Of a stretch of DNA of 31,249 bases, positions 1-8,454 are shown in pieces. The stretch is taken from positions 1 to 31,249 of the forward strand of contig JAEZBO010000139.1 in the NCBI GenBank assembly GCA_023427085.1. Direction: 5' to 3'. Position 1 is the first letter of the stretch, and each line of letters begins with the position of its first letter. Position numbers and translations under genes: made by a program. The notes below the pieces were generated by a model. The model did no database searches and was not told the DNA's origin. It saw nothing but the letters and a program-made list of their open reading frames with translations. This DNA is from Pseudomonadota bacterium. Lineage in GTDB: Bacteria > Pseudomonadota > Gammaproteobacteria > Burkholderiales > Burkholderiaceae_B.

Positions 1-147
1 GGCGGCCAGCGTGGCCTGGGCCGCCGCGCCCACCGCGAACGAAGACGGAAAGACCGGATCGACGCCGCGCAGGTCGGCCTGGTGCAGCGCCGAGCCGGGC
101 AGCCCGGCGAGACTCCAGATGGCGTGCAGCGCTTGGGCAGACAGCAT
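1..147 (-). CDS. CaiB/BaiF-family CoA-transferase, N-terminal fragment
   Basis: Only the first 49 codons lie in the window; the gene runs off the left edge. The minus-strand reading begins MLSAQALHAIWSLAGLPG and continues with PVFPSSFAVGAAAQ. I recognise this from one branch of CaiB/BaiF (family III) CoA-transferases, which move CoA between carboxylic acids. The assignment rests on this short N-terminus alone, so substrate and final length are unknown. The gene is divergent from the aldehyde dehydrogenase gene at 407, with 259 bp between them, which I see no clear operator in. The two may share a regulator, but that is inference. Confidence 0.6.
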   Translation of the reverse strand, partial: MLSAQALHAIWSLAGLPGSALHQADLRGVDPVFPSSFAVGAAAQATLAA

Positions 148-406
148 GGCGAGTCTCCGCGCCCGCCGACACTGCGCGCTCGGGTGGCGCGCCCACGCGG
201 GCGAGGGTCTGCCAGGAGTTATAGCACTGCCTGCGCGGGCAGCCGCCGGCCCGTGCAGGCGCTGTCACGCCTGCGTCATCCCGATAAATGGGACGAAATC
301 CCGGCCGGGCCGGTCCGGCCCCTGGTCAACAGCCCCGCTACGACGTTACAGTCATAGGCTAAGTTGGCATCACCACCTCCTTCCTACACGTATAAAAAGG
401 CAAGCC

Positions 407-1849
407 ATGACTGTTTCGTATCCCGATACCCAATTGCTCATCAACGGCGAATGGGTCGGCGCCGCCAGCGGCAAGACCATCGATGTGCAGAACCCGGCGA
501 CCGGCAAGGTGATCGGCAAGGTCGCCCACGCCGGCACCGTCGACCTGGATCGTGCGCTGGCCGCCGCCCAGAAAGGCTTCGAGACCTGGCGCGACATGCC
601 CGCCATCGAGCGCCAGGCCATCATGCGCCGCGCCGCCGGCCTGGTGCGCGAACGCGCCGCCGCGATCGCCGCCGTGCTGACGCAGGAACAAGGCAAGCCG
701 CTCAACGAAGCGCGCCTCGAAGTCATGGCCGCCGCCGACATCACCGAATGGTTCGCCGACGAAAGCCGCCGTGTCTACGGCCGCATCATCCCGTCGCGCA
801 ACCTCGACGCCGACCAGCTCGTCATCAAGGAGCCGGTCGGCCCGGTCGCCGCCTTCACGCCGTGGAACTTCCCGGTCAACCAGGTGGTGCGCAAGCTCGG
901 CGCCGCGCTGGCCGCCGGCTGCTCGTTCCTGGTCAAGGCCCCCGAAGAAACCCCGGCCTCGCCGGCCGCGCTGCTGCAGGCCTTCGTCGACGCCGGCATC
1001 CCCGCCGGCGTGGTTGGCCTGGTGTTCGGCGATCCCGCCGAGATCTCCAGCTACCTGATCCCGCACCCGGTCATCCGCAAGGTCACCTTCACCGGCTCGA
1101 CCGCGGTGGGCAAGCAGCTGGCGGGCATCGCCGGCCAGCACATGAAGCGTGTCACGATGGAACTGGGCGGCCACGCGCCGGTCATCGTCGCCGAAGACGC
1201 CGACATCGCGCTGGCGGTCAAGGCGGCCGGCGGCGCCAAGTTCCGCAACGCCGGCCAGGTCTGCATCTCGCCGACCCGTTTCCTGGTGCACAACAGCGTG
1301 CGTGACGAGTTCACCGAAGCGCTGGTCAAGCACGCGCAGGGCCTGAAGCTGGGCAACGGCCTCGAAGACGGCACCACGCTCGGCCCGCTGGCCAACGCGC
1401 GCCGCATCACCGCGGTCAAGAAGTTCATCGACGACGCGGTGCAAAAGGGCGCCAAGCTGGCCACCGGCGGCTCGGCCCTCGAGCAGGACGGCAACTTTTT
1501 CTCGCCCACCGTGCTGTCGGACGTGCCGCAGAACGCCGACGTGTTCAACGAAGAGCCCTTCGGCCCGGTCGCGGCGATCCGCGGCTTCGACAAGCTCGAA
1601 GAAGCGATCGCCGAATCCAACCGCCTGCCCTACGGCCTGGCCGGCTATGCCTACACGCGCTCGATCAAGAACGCGCACCTGCTGGCCCGCCGCGTCGAAG
1701 TCGGCATGCTGTGGGTCAACCAGCCCGCCGCGCCCACGCCCGAGCTGCCGTTCGGCGGCGTCAAGGATTCGGGCTACGGGTCGGAAGGCGGCCCCGAGGC
1801 CGTCGAGGCCTACCTGAACACCAAGGCCGTGTCGATCATGGCGGTCTGA
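407..1849 (+). CDS. NAD(P)-dependent succinate-semialdehyde dehydrogenase family protein
   Basis: A 480-residue aldehyde dehydrogenase of normal family length, expected to be cytosolic. It oxidises an aldehyde, probably succinate semialdehyde or a similar semialdehyde, to the acid with NAD(P)+. Visible landmarks are the PWNFP segment with Asn154, Lys177, the FTGST nucleotide-binding turn near 228-232, the general base Glu252 in MELGG, and the nucleophile Cys286 in NAGQVC. The start at 407 is chosen because the protein then begins MTVSYPDTQLLINGEWV, the usual family N-terminus, with an AAAAGG ribosome site just upstream. The reading frame is open further upstream, but that part has no family similarity. 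The exact substrate cannot be read from the sequence; 2-oxoglutarate semialdehyde is an alternative. Confidence 0.9.
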   Translation: MTVSYPDTQLLINGEWVGAASGKTIDVQNPATGKVIGKVAHAGTVDLDRALAAAQKGFETWRDMPAIERQAIMRRAAGLVRERAAAIAAVLTQEQGKPLNEARLEVMAAADITEWFADESRRVYGRIIPSRNLDADQLVIKEPVGPVAAFTPWNFPVNQVVRKLGAALAAGCSFLVKAPEETPASPAALLQAFVDAGIPAGVVGLVFGDPAEISSYLIPHPVIRKVTFTGSTAVGKQLAGIAGQHMKRVTMELGGHAPVIVAEDADIALAVKAAGGAKFRNAGQVCISPTRFLVHNSVRDEFTEALVKHAQGLKLGNGLEDGTTLGPLANARRITAVKKFIDDAVQKGAKLATGGSALEQDGNFFSPTVLSDVPQNADVFNEEPFGPVAAIRGFDKLEEAIAESNRLPYGLAGYAYTRSIKNAHLLARRVEVGMLWVNQPAAPTPELPFGGVKDSGYGSEGGPEAVEAYLNTKAVSIMAV

Positions 1850-1890
1850 CGGCAAGCGCAGTCACATCCCCGACCTGCGGGTTGGGGAAT

Positions 1891-1923
1891 GCAAAAGGGC
1901 GACCCATGAGGTCGCCCTTTTGC
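1891..1923 (+). terminator. Rho-independent terminator after the aldehyde dehydrogenase gene
   Basis: A perfect 14-bp inverted repeat (arms 1891-1904 and 1910-1923, loop CATGA) whose right arm ends in CCCTTTTGC. The matching A-run and T-run make it potentially bidirectional. It lies 42 bp after the stop codon. The rest of 1850-2168 holds no gene; it contains this hairpin and a possible promoter near 2057-2085. Confidence 0.85.
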
Positions 1924-2056
1924 ATTGGGTTGTCAGCCCTGCGCCGTCGCGCAACAAGGCGCGCGGCGCTACATGACTTTCGTTCATGCTCGCCACACGC
2001 CGACCGCACAGCCCATGCATATAGCTGCCTGCATTGAAGACATTGCTTTTTATTCG

Positions 2057-2085
2057 TTAGCCGCAATGAAGCCGGTTCTTAGAAT
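2057..2085 (+). promoter_or_regulatory. Possible promoter of the sulfur-acquisition operon
   Basis: TTAGCC and TAGAAT are separated by 17 bp, about 84 bp before the start of the dioxygenase gene. The -10 element differs from consensus at one position, while the -35 is poor (3 of 6). That pattern would suit an activator-dependent promoter such as one under CysB-type control. No operator was identified. Confidence 0.25.
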
Positions 2086-2168
2086 GGCAGGTTCCTGATC
2101 GTCGCGGGCCTGCGGGCCCGCATGCGGTGTGCCCCCGTGGCGCCTGCGCTCTCAACGGAGGCCCTGCC

Positions 2169-3065
2169 ATGGCCCTGACCGCCACTGCCGACACACCCAG
2201 CACCCGCGCCAGCGACTCGCTGCGGATCACGCCGCTGCCCGGCTCGCTGGGCGCCGAGGTCCACGGCCTGGACCTGTCGCAACCGGTGCCGCAGACCGAT
2301 TTCGACGCGGTGCATCGTGCGCACCTTGACCATCACGTGCTGGTGTTCCGCGGCCTGGACATCACGCCGGCCCAGCAGATCGACTTCAGCCGCCGCTTCG
2401 GCCCGCTGCAGATCCACGTGCTGCATCAGTTCCATCTGCCCGGCCATCCCGAGATCCTGATCGTCTCCAACATCAAGGAGAACGGCCAGCCGGTCGGCCT
2501 GGGCGATGCCGGCCACTACTGGCACTCCGACCTGTCGTACAAGGACATCCCCAGCCTGGGTTCGATGCTGTACGCGCAGGAACTGCCGGCCGAGGGCGGC
2601 GACACGGTATTCGCCAACATGCACCTGGCCTGGGACACGCTGCCGGAAAAACTCAAGCGCCGGGTCGAGGGCCTGCAGGCCGAACACTCCTATCTGGCCA
2701 AGTACGAAGAGCTGCGCGCGCGCAGCCCGTGGCGGCCCAAACTCAGCGAACAGCAGCTCGCCGAGGTGATTCCGGCGGTGCATCCGGTGGTGCGCACCCA
2801 TCCCGAGAACGGCCGCAAGGCGCTGTTCGTCAGCGAACACTTCACCACCCGCATCATCGGCCTGGCGCAGCAAGACAGCCAGGCGCTGCTCGAAGAACTG
2901 TTCGCGCACAGCGTCAAACCCGAGCATCTGTACCGCCATCGCTGGCAGGACGGCGACATGGTGTTCTGGGACAACCGCTCCGTCATGCACCTGGCCACCG
3001 GCTGTCCGGACCACCTGCGCCGCAAGCTGCACCGCACCACCATCGAGGGCGACAAGCCCTTCTGA
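2169..3065 (+). CDS. TauD/TfdA-family Fe(II)/2-oxoglutarate-dependent dioxygenase
   Basis: A 298-residue soluble oxygenase, close in length to taurine dioxygenase. Enzymes of this family hydroxylate the carbon next to a sulfonate or sulfate ester (or other substrates), coupled to decarboxylation of 2-oxoglutarate, and release sulfite or sulfate. The iron ligands are visible as His119-x-Asp121 in YWHSD and His274 in SVMH. Arg289, 15 residues after the distal His as in TauD, should bind 2-oxoglutarate. The start at 2169 is preceded by GGAGG at 2157-2161. It is the first gene of an operon with an SsuABC-like transporter and a DszC-like monooxygenase, which supports sulfur scavenging. The true substrate (taurine, alkyl sulfonate or alkyl sulfate) is open. 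Confidence 0.88.
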   Translation: MALTATADTPSTRASDSLRITPLPGSLGAEVHGLDLSQPVPQTDFDAVHRAHLDHHVLVFRGLDITPAQQIDFSRRFGPLQIHVLHQFHLPGHPEILIVSNIKENGQPVGLGDAGHYWHSDLSYKDIPSLGSMLYAQELPAEGGDTVFANMHLAWDTLPEKLKRRVEGLQAEHSYLAKYEELRARSPWRPKLSEQQLAEVIPAVHPVVRTHPENGRKALFVSEHFTTRIIGLAQQDSQALLEELFAHSVKPEHLYRHRWQDGDMVFWDNRSVMHLATGCPDHLRRKLHRTTIEGDKPF

Positions 3066-3178
3066 TTTCCCGGCCATCGCGCCAGCATCCACCAGGCCGT
3101 CGCGCAGTGCGCCAGCCTGCGGGCGCGTTCGTCCCGAACCGTCCGGACTCGACCCACCTTCACGCAGGAAACGACCCC

Positions 3179-4201
3179 ATGCGCACCACCCTCGAACGTT
3201 ACGCCCGCGCACTGCCGGCCCTGGCCCTGGGCCTGGGACTGCTGGCCGGCCCCGCCCTCGCGCACGCCGAAGGCAAGATCCGCGTCGCCCAGCAGTTCGG
3301 CATCGCCTACCTGATCCTCGACGTGGTGCGCGACCAGGGCCTGATCGAGAAACACGGCAAGGCCGCCGGCCTGGACATCGAGGTCGACTGGGCCAGCATC
3401 TCGGGCGCCACCGCGATGAACGAGGCGCTGCTGGCCGGCAACCTGGACGTGGTCTCGGCCGGCGTGCCGCCGATGCTGACGCTGTGGGACCGCACGCGCG
3501 GCCGCCAGAACGTCAAGGGCATCGCCGCGCTCGGTTCCTTGCCCAACTACCTGATCACCAACAACCCCGCCGTCAAGACGCTCGAGGACCTGAGCAGCAA
3601 GGACCGCATCGCCGTGCCGGCCGCCGGCGTGGGCTTCCAGTCGCGCACGCTGCAGATCGAGGCGGTCAAGCGGTTCGGCAAGGACGACTTCGATCACTTC
3701 GACAAGTTCTCGGTCAGCCTGCCCCACCCCGACGCCACCGCCGCGCTGATCTCCGGCGGCCTGGAGGTCAACACCCACTTCTCCAGCGCGCCGTTCTACT
3801 ACCAGGCCATCGAGGCCAACAAGAACATCCGCAAGCTGATCAGCTCCTACGACATCCTGGGCGGACCGGCGACCTTCAACGTGCTGTACACCACCCAGAA
3901 ATTCCACGACGCCAATCCCAAGACCTACCAGGCCTTCTACGACGCGCTGGGCGAGGCGGCGCAATGGATCCGCCAGAACAAGGCCGAGGCCGCCGAGGTC
4001 TTCATCCGCCAGCAGAAGTCGCGGCTCTCGCCCGAGTTCGTGCGCCAGATCCTCGAAGACCCGGAAAACGACTTCACGATCTCGCCGCACCGCACCGAGG
4101 TCTACGCGACCGAGCTGCACAAGATCGGCGTCCTGAAGAACCAGGCGGCTTCGTGGAAGGACTACTTCTTCGAGCAGGCCCACGCCAACGAAGGGAGCTG
4201 A
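3179..4201 (+). CDS. ABC transporter periplasmic binding protein, SsuA/TauA/NrtA-like
   Basis: A 340-residue binding protein that should capture an organosulfur compound in the periplasm. The N-terminus has a charged stretch, then a hydrophobic segment (ALPALALGLGLLAGPALA), with likely signal cleavage after ALAHA at about residue 30. Next comes the family-typical IRVAQQFGIAYLILDVVRDQGL opening, which I recognise from sulfonate/nitrate/taurine binding proteins. An AGGAA ribosome site lies at 3165-3169. The stop is two bases before the ATPase start (TGAACATG), so the genes are translationally coupled. There is a 113-bp gap after the dioxygenase gene with no terminator visible. Ligand specificity is inferred from the neighbouring oxygenases only. 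Confidence 0.88.
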   Translation: MRTTLERYARALPALALGLGLLAGPALAHAEGKIRVAQQFGIAYLILDVVRDQGLIEKHGKAAGLDIEVDWASISGATAMNEALLAGNLDVVSAGVPPMLTLWDRTRGRQNVKGIAALGSLPNYLITNNPAVKTLEDLSSKDRIAVPAAGVGFQSRTLQIEAVKRFGKDDFDHFDKFSVSLPHPDATAALISGGLEVNTHFSSAPFYYQAIEANKNIRKLISSYDILGGPATFNVLYTTQKFHDANPKTYQAFYDALGEAAQWIRQNKAEAAEVFIRQQKSRLSPEFVRQILEDPENDFTISPHRTEVYATELHKIGVLKNQAASWKDYFFEQAHANEGS

Positions 4202-4203
4202 AC

Positions 4204-5055
4204 ATGGCCAGCTTGAGCAGCGTGCCCGCGCACGACCAGGCCCTGCTGGCGGTCGATCGGGTCAGCATCGACTATCGCAGCGCCCAACGGGTGGTGCGCG
4301 CGACCCATCGCGTCAGCTTCGACGTGCACGAGGCCGACCGCTACGTGCTGCTGGGCGCATCGGGCTGCGGCAAGTCCACGCTGCTCAAGTCCATCGCCGG
4401 CTTCATCGAACCCAGCGAGGGCCAGATCCGGCTCGACGGCCAGCCGGTGCAGGGCCCCGGGCCCGACCGGGTCGTGGTGTTCCAGGAATTCGACCAGTTG
4501 CCGCCGTGGAAGACCGTGGTCGAGAACGTGGTGTTTCCGCTGGTCGCCTCGCGCCGCGCCAAGCGCGCCGACGCGCTGGACCGCGCCCACGAGGTACTGG
4601 CCAAGGTCGGCCTGTCCAAGTTCGCCGACGCCTATCCGCACACGCTGTCCGGCGGCATGAAGCAGCGCGTGGCGATCGCCCGCGCGCTGGCCATGCAGCC
4701 GCGCGTGCTGCTGATGGACGAGCCGTTCGCGGCGCTCGATGCGCTGACACGCCGGCGTATGCAGGAAGAACTGCTGGCCTTGTGGGACGAGACCCGCTTC
4801 ACGCTGGTGTTCGTGACCCATTCGATCGAGGAAGCGCTGGTGGTGGGCAGCCGCATCGGCATCCTGTCGCCGCATCCGGGCCGCGTGCGGGCCGAACTCA
4901 ACAGCCATGCCTGGGACCTCGCCAGCATGGGCGGCGCCGACTTCCAGGCCGCCGCGCAGCGCATCCACCGGCTGCTGTTCGACGAGGCGCCGGTCGCCTC
5001 GGCCGGGGCCGAGGACGTCGACGCAGCGCCCGCCGCGCTGCGCCGCATCGCCTGA
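4204..5055 (+). CDS. ABC transporter ATPase, SsuB/TauB-like
   Basis: A 283-residue nucleotide-binding subunit that powers import on the inner face of the membrane. All core motifs are intact: Walker A GASGCGKST (51-59), Q-loop Gln94 followed by the LPPWKTV stretch typical of the sulfonate/nitrate group, signature LSGGMKQR (148-155), Walker B VLLMDE (168-173) with catalytic Glu173, and the switch His206 in VTHS. The C-terminal 50 or so residues are alanine-rich and less conserved. The start follows the binding-protein stop by two bases, with GGAG at 4194-4197. It partners with the permease beginning 24 bp after its stop. Confidence 0.93.
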   Translation: MASLSSVPAHDQALLAVDRVSIDYRSAQRVVRATHRVSFDVHEADRYVLLGASGCGKSTLLKSIAGFIEPSEGQIRLDGQPVQGPGPDRVVVFQEFDQLPPWKTVVENVVFPLVASRRAKRADALDRAHEVLAKVGLSKFADAYPHTLSGGMKQRVAIARALAMQPRVLLMDEPFAALDALTRRRMQEELLALWDETRFTLVFVTHSIEEALVVGSRIGILSPHPGRVRAELNSHAWDLASMGGADFQAAAQRIHRLLFDEAPVASAGAEDVDAAPAALRRIA

Positions 5056-5079
5056 CACCGCGCTCCACCAGGACACATC

Positions 5080-5970
5080 ATGACGATTTCGACTTCCCCC
5101 CGCCCGGCGTTGCTGCCGCCGGTGCGCCCCGAATACGAGCGCGAGCTCGAGCCGCTCACCGACGTGCCGCTGACGCGCGCGCTGCCGCTGCACAAGCGCC
5201 TGTGGCAGGCGGGCTGGCTGCGCAAGACGGTGGTGCTGGCGGTGCTCGCGCTGATCTGGGAACTGCTGGCGCGCTGGCAGGACAACGACCTGCTGTTCCC
5301 CACCTTCCTGGCCACCGCCAGCGCGCTGGGCGAAGGCCTGGCCAGCGGCGAGCTGATCGAGAAGGTCTGGCTGTCGCTGGTGGTGCTGTTGCAAGGCTAT
5401 GCCGGCGGCATCGTGGCGGCCTTCGTGCTGACCACGCTGGCGGTCTCGACCCAGCTGGGGCGCGATCTGCTCAGCACGCTGACCGCGATGTTCAATCCGC
5501 TGCCGGCGATCGCGCTGCTGCCGCTGGCGCTGCTGTGGTTCGGCCTGGGCCGCGGCAGCCTGGTCTTCGTGCTGATCCATTCGGTGCTGTGGCCGATGGC
5601 CCTGAACACCTATGCGGGCTTCCAGGGCGTGCCCGAGACCCTGCGCATGGCCGGCCGCAACTACGGCCTGAGCGGCCTGCGTTACGTGCGCCACATCCTG
5701 GTGCCGGCCGCGCTGCCGTCGATCCTGTCGGGCCTGAAGATCGGCTGGGCCTTCGCGTGGCGCACGCTGATCGCCGCCGAGCTGGTGTTCGGCGCCTCGT
5801 CCGGCCAGGGCGGCCTGGGCTGGTTCATCTTCCAGAACCGCAACGAGCTCTACACCGACCGGGTATTCGCCGGTCTGGCGATGGTCATCCTCATCGGCCT
5901 GTTCGTCGAGGGGGTGCTGTTCAACGCGCTCGAGCGGGTCACGGTGCGCCGCTGGGGCATGCAACGCTGA
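5080..5970 (+). CDS. ABC transporter permease, SsuC/TauC-like
   Basis: A 296-residue inner-membrane subunit of the importer. Residues 1-45 are polar and cytoplasmic, followed by about six hydrophobic segments (near 50-66, 97-120, 135-155, 158-178, 212-237 and 262-282). The coupling (EAA-type) loop that contacts the ATPase lies around 181-220 and contains the GLSGLRYVRHILVPAALPS stretch. An AGGAC ribosome site precedes the start. The following monooxygenase gene starts 11 bp after the stop. The family (BPD_transp_1 fold) is clear; the substrate follows from operon context. Confidence 0.9.
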   Translation: MTISTSPRPALLPPVRPEYERELEPLTDVPLTRALPLHKRLWQAGWLRKTVVLAVLALIWELLARWQDNDLLFPTFLATASALGEGLASGELIEKVWLSLVVLLQGYAGGIVAAFVLTTLAVSTQLGRDLLSTLTAMFNPLPAIALLPLALLWFGLGRGSLVFVLIHSVLWPMALNTYAGFQGVPETLRMAGRNYGLSGLRYVRHILVPAALPSILSGLKIGWAFAWRTLIAAELVFGASSGQGGLGWFIFQNRNELYTDRVFAGLAMVILIGLFVEGVLFNALERVTVRRWGMQR

Positions 5971-5981
5971 GGTCGACGACC

Positions 5982-7187
5982 ATGAACCCGCCTGCCCATC
6001 CCACCGATCTGTTCGCGGCCGACTACGGCCTGTATGGCGAGCTGGTCGAAGACATCGCCGGCCAGCTGGCCGCCACCGCCGCGCAACGCGATCAGCAAGG
6101 CGGCACCGCGCTGGCCGAGCGACAGCTGCTGCGCGACAGCGGCCTGCTGGCGCTGGCGGTACCCCGCGCGCACGGCGGGCTGGAGGCCGACTGGCCGCTG
6201 ATCCTGCGCATCGTGCGCCGCTTCGCGCAGGCCGACAGTTCGGTCGCCCACCTGTTCGGCTTCCAGCACCTGCAGGTCGCCAGCGTGGTGCTGTTCGGCT
6301 CGCTGCCGCAGCAGCAGCGCTACCTGGGCGCGACGGTATCCGAGCGCTGGTTCTGGGGCAATGCCGTCAACGCCCGCGATGCGCGGCTGAGCGTCACCGC
6401 CACGCCGCAGGGCTACGTGCTGGACGGCATCAAGTCCTTCTGTTCGGGCGCGCGCGACTCGGACGTACTGAACGTCTCGGTGGCCCTGAGCGACGATCCG
6501 GCCGACCGCATCTATGCCGTGGTGCCCACCGCGCGCGTCGGCGTCACCGTCAACGACGACTGGGACAACATGGGCCAGCGCCAGACCGACAGCGGCTCGG
6601 TCAGCTTCGACCAGGTGCTGGTGCGGCACGACGAAGTGCTGGGTCCGCCCGGCAGCGCCGGCTCGGTGCGCGCCACGCTGCGCAACCTGATCGGCCAGCT
6701 GGTCCTGACCGAGATCTATATCGGCAACGCGCAAGGCGCGCTGGCCGACTCGCTCGACTATCTGCGCAGCCAGGCGCGGCCATGGCCGATGTCGGGGCTG
6801 TCGGTGGCGCACGAGGATCCTTATGCGCAGCTGCGCACCGGCGATCTGTGGATCAAGCTGCGCTCGGCCACTGCGCTGGCCGACCAGGCGCTCGAGCAGT
6901 TCCAGCAGGCCTGGCAGGCCGGCCACGGCCTGACCGCCGACGCGCGCGGCGAACTGAGCGTGGCCATCGCGGCCGCGCGGGTGCACGCCGGCAGGCTGGC
7001 GTTGGACATCACCGCCGACATCTTCGAACTGATGGGTGCGCGCGCGACCACGCGGCGCGCGGCCACCGACCGCTACTGGCGCAACGTGCGGGTGCACACG
7101 CTGCACGATCCGCTCGACTATCGCCAGAAGGGGGTCGGCAACTGGCTGCTGACCGGGCAGGCGCCCAGCCCGTTCGGCTACGGCTGA
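5982..7187 (+). CDS. DszC/SfnB-like flavin-dependent monooxygenase (acyl-CoA dehydrogenase fold)
   Basis: A 401-residue protein with the acyl-CoA dehydrogenase fold but the hallmarks of the desulfurisation monooxygenase branch. These are GIKSFCSGA at 149-157, NMGQRQTDSGS at 196-206, and a C-terminal HTLHDPLDY with His372 and His375. Relatives use reduced FMN supplied by a separate reductase to oxygenate organosulfur compounds such as dibenzothiophene or dimethyl sulfone, freeing sulfur for growth. No flavin reductase gene is in this operon, so reduced flavin would have to come from elsewhere. It is the last gene of the sulfur operon. Its final 10 bp overlap the end of the convergent ada gene. 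A true acyl-CoA dehydrogenase is much less likely given the operon. Confidence 0.82.
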   Translation: MNPPAHPTDLFAADYGLYGELVEDIAGQLAATAAQRDQQGGTALAERQLLRDSGLLALAVPRAHGGLEADWPLILRIVRRFAQADSSVAHLFGFQHLQVASVVLFGSLPQQQRYLGATVSERWFWGNAVNARDARLSVTATPQGYVLDGIKSFCSGARDSDVLNVSVALSDDPADRIYAVVPTARVGVTVNDDWDNMGQRQTDSGSVSFDQVLVRHDEVLGPPGSAGSVRATLRNLIGQLVLTEIYIGNAQGALADSLDYLRSQARPWPMSGLSVAHEDPYAQLRTGDLWIKLRSATALADQALEQFQQAWQAGHGLTADARGELSVAIAAARVHAGRLALDITADIFELMGARATTRRAATDRYWRNVRVHTLHDPLDYRQKGVGNWLLTGQAPSPFGYG

Positions 7188-8278
7188 TCGACGCGCGGCG
7201 GATCCGCCTGGGCCTGGGCTTGCGGCTGGACCTGCGCCTCGCGCGCCAGCAGTTCACGCTTGCGTTCGACGCCCCAGCGGTAACCCGACAGACCGCCGTC
7301 CTGGCGCACCACCCGATGGCACGGAATCAGCACCGCCAGCGGGTTGGCCGCGCAGGCCCGCGCCACCGCGCGCACCGCCCGCGGCGCGCCGATGCGCGCG
7401 GCGATCTCTGCGTAGCTGGCCGTCTGTCCCACCGGTATCGTGCGCAGCGCCTGCCACACCCGTTCCTGGAAAGCCGTGCCGCGTACGTCCAGCGGCAGGT
7501 CCAGCCCCAGGCCGGGCGCTTCGACCACGCCGATGACGCGCGCCACCAGCTGCTCGAAATCGGCATCGCCGCCTTCGAACACCGCCTGCGGAAAACGGTC
7601 CTGCAGATCCTGCACCAGCGCCTCGGGGTCCTCGCCCAGCGTCACCGCGCACAGGCCCTGCCGGCTTTGCGCGACCAGGATCGCGCCCAGCGAACACTGC
7701 GCCACCGCGAAGCGGATCGTGGCGTTGCGCCCGCCCTGCCGGTAGTCGCGCGCCGCCATGCCCAGCAAGCCGGCCGAGCGCGCGTAGAAGCGGCTGCTGG
7801 CATTGAAGCCGGCGTCGTAGACCGCGTCGGTCACGCTGGCCGCGCCGCCCAGGCCGTCGCGCAGCCGGCGCGCCTGCTGTGCGCTGGCGTAGGCCTTGGG
7901 CGTGAGGCCGGTCTCGGCCTTGAACATGCGATGAAAGTGATAAGGGCTCAGCCCGCTGGCGCTGGCCAGCTGCGCCAGCGTCGGCGCCGTGGCGGCGCGC
8001 TCGATGGTGCGGCAGGCCAGCTCGACCCAGTGCGACCGCGCCGCGCCAGCGGCCCGCTTGCTGGGCCGGTAACCGGCGGCCTCGGCGGCCCGCGCGCTGT
8101 CGAAGAACTCGACGTTCTCGCGGCGCGGCAGCCGCGAACCGGCGCTGGGCGGGCAATACACGCCGGTCGTGCGCACCGCGTAGACGAACTGGCCATCGGC
8201 CGAGGCGTCGCGCGTCAACACGGCCTGCCAGCGGGCTTCATCCTGCGCGGTGGCGTCGATCGGGGCGGTCTTGGTCAT
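7178..8278 (-). CDS. ada: Ada: methylated-DNA repair protein and AraC-type regulator, variant zinc site
   Basis: A 366-residue protein with the Ada domain order: N-terminal methylphosphotriester domain (about 10-80), AraC-type helix-turn-helix (about 95-180), and C-terminal O6-methylguanine-DNA methyltransferase (about 185-345). The second active cysteine is intact as Cys320 in IPCHRVV. In the N-terminal domain the acceptor Cys42 is present (VYCPPS), but the other three zinc ligands of E. coli Ada (Cys42, Cys69, Cys72) correspond to Ala46, Ser73 and Ala76 with no gaps. Phosphotriester sensing may therefore be altered or lost. The start at 8278 has CAGGAG upstream. An Ada-box-like site lies 75 bp upstream. 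The 3' end converges with the monooxygenase gene. Confidence 0.9.
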   Translation of the reverse strand: MTKTAPIDATAQDEARWQAVLTRDASADGQFVYAVRTTGVYCPPSAGSRLPRRENVEFFDSARAAEAAGYRPSKRAAGAARSHWVELACRTIERAATAPTLAQLASASGLSPYHFHRMFKAETGLTPKAYASAQQARRLRDGLGGAASVTDAVYDAGFNASSRFYARSAGLLGMAARDYRQGGRNATIRFAVAQCSLGAILVAQSRQGLCAVTLGEDPEALVQDLQDRFPQAVFEGGDADFEQLVARVIGVVEAPGLGLDLPLDVRGTAFQERVWQALRTIPVGQTASYAEIAARIGAPRAVRAVARACAANPLAVLIPCHRVVRQDGGLSGYRWGVERKRELLAREAQVQPQAQAQADPPRVDQP

Positions 8279-8352
8279 GGTCGGCTCCTGCGAGGCAGGT
8301 CTGGGCAATGACGCAACGATAACCAGTCGGATGCGAACCGGCATCCCGAAGC

Positions 8353-8365
8353 TTGCGCTTGAATT
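8353..8365 (-). promoter_or_regulatory. Candidate Ada box upstream of ada
   Basis: Read on the minus strand, the site is AATTCAAGCGCAA. This matches the Ada-binding pattern AAT, six bases, GCAA known from E. coli, and shares the AAGCGCAA core of the E. coli ada promoter. It lies 75 bp upstream of the ada start, the right side for activation. No clear -35/-10 pair could be fixed downstream of it. A chance match to this seven-base pattern in the 176-bp gap, either strand, would be expected roughly 2% of the time. Confidence 0.55.
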
Positions 8366-8454
8366 CGCGCGGGCAATGGCCGGAGCACGTCCGGCTGGAC
8401 CGCGTTCGGCCGGGCCACGATAGGCTTAACCGCCAGAGGCCGGGCCGGGGCCGA

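Noticed and set aside
359..1855. A 498-codon open frame antisense to the aldehyde dehydrogenase gene, and similar long antisense frames elsewhere (for example 15766-17376 and 4162-5964)
   Set aside because: These are shadow frames of GC-rich genes: His-, Arg-, Gln- and Gly-rich translations with no family similarity and no ribosome sites. The opposite strand carries recognisable proteins.
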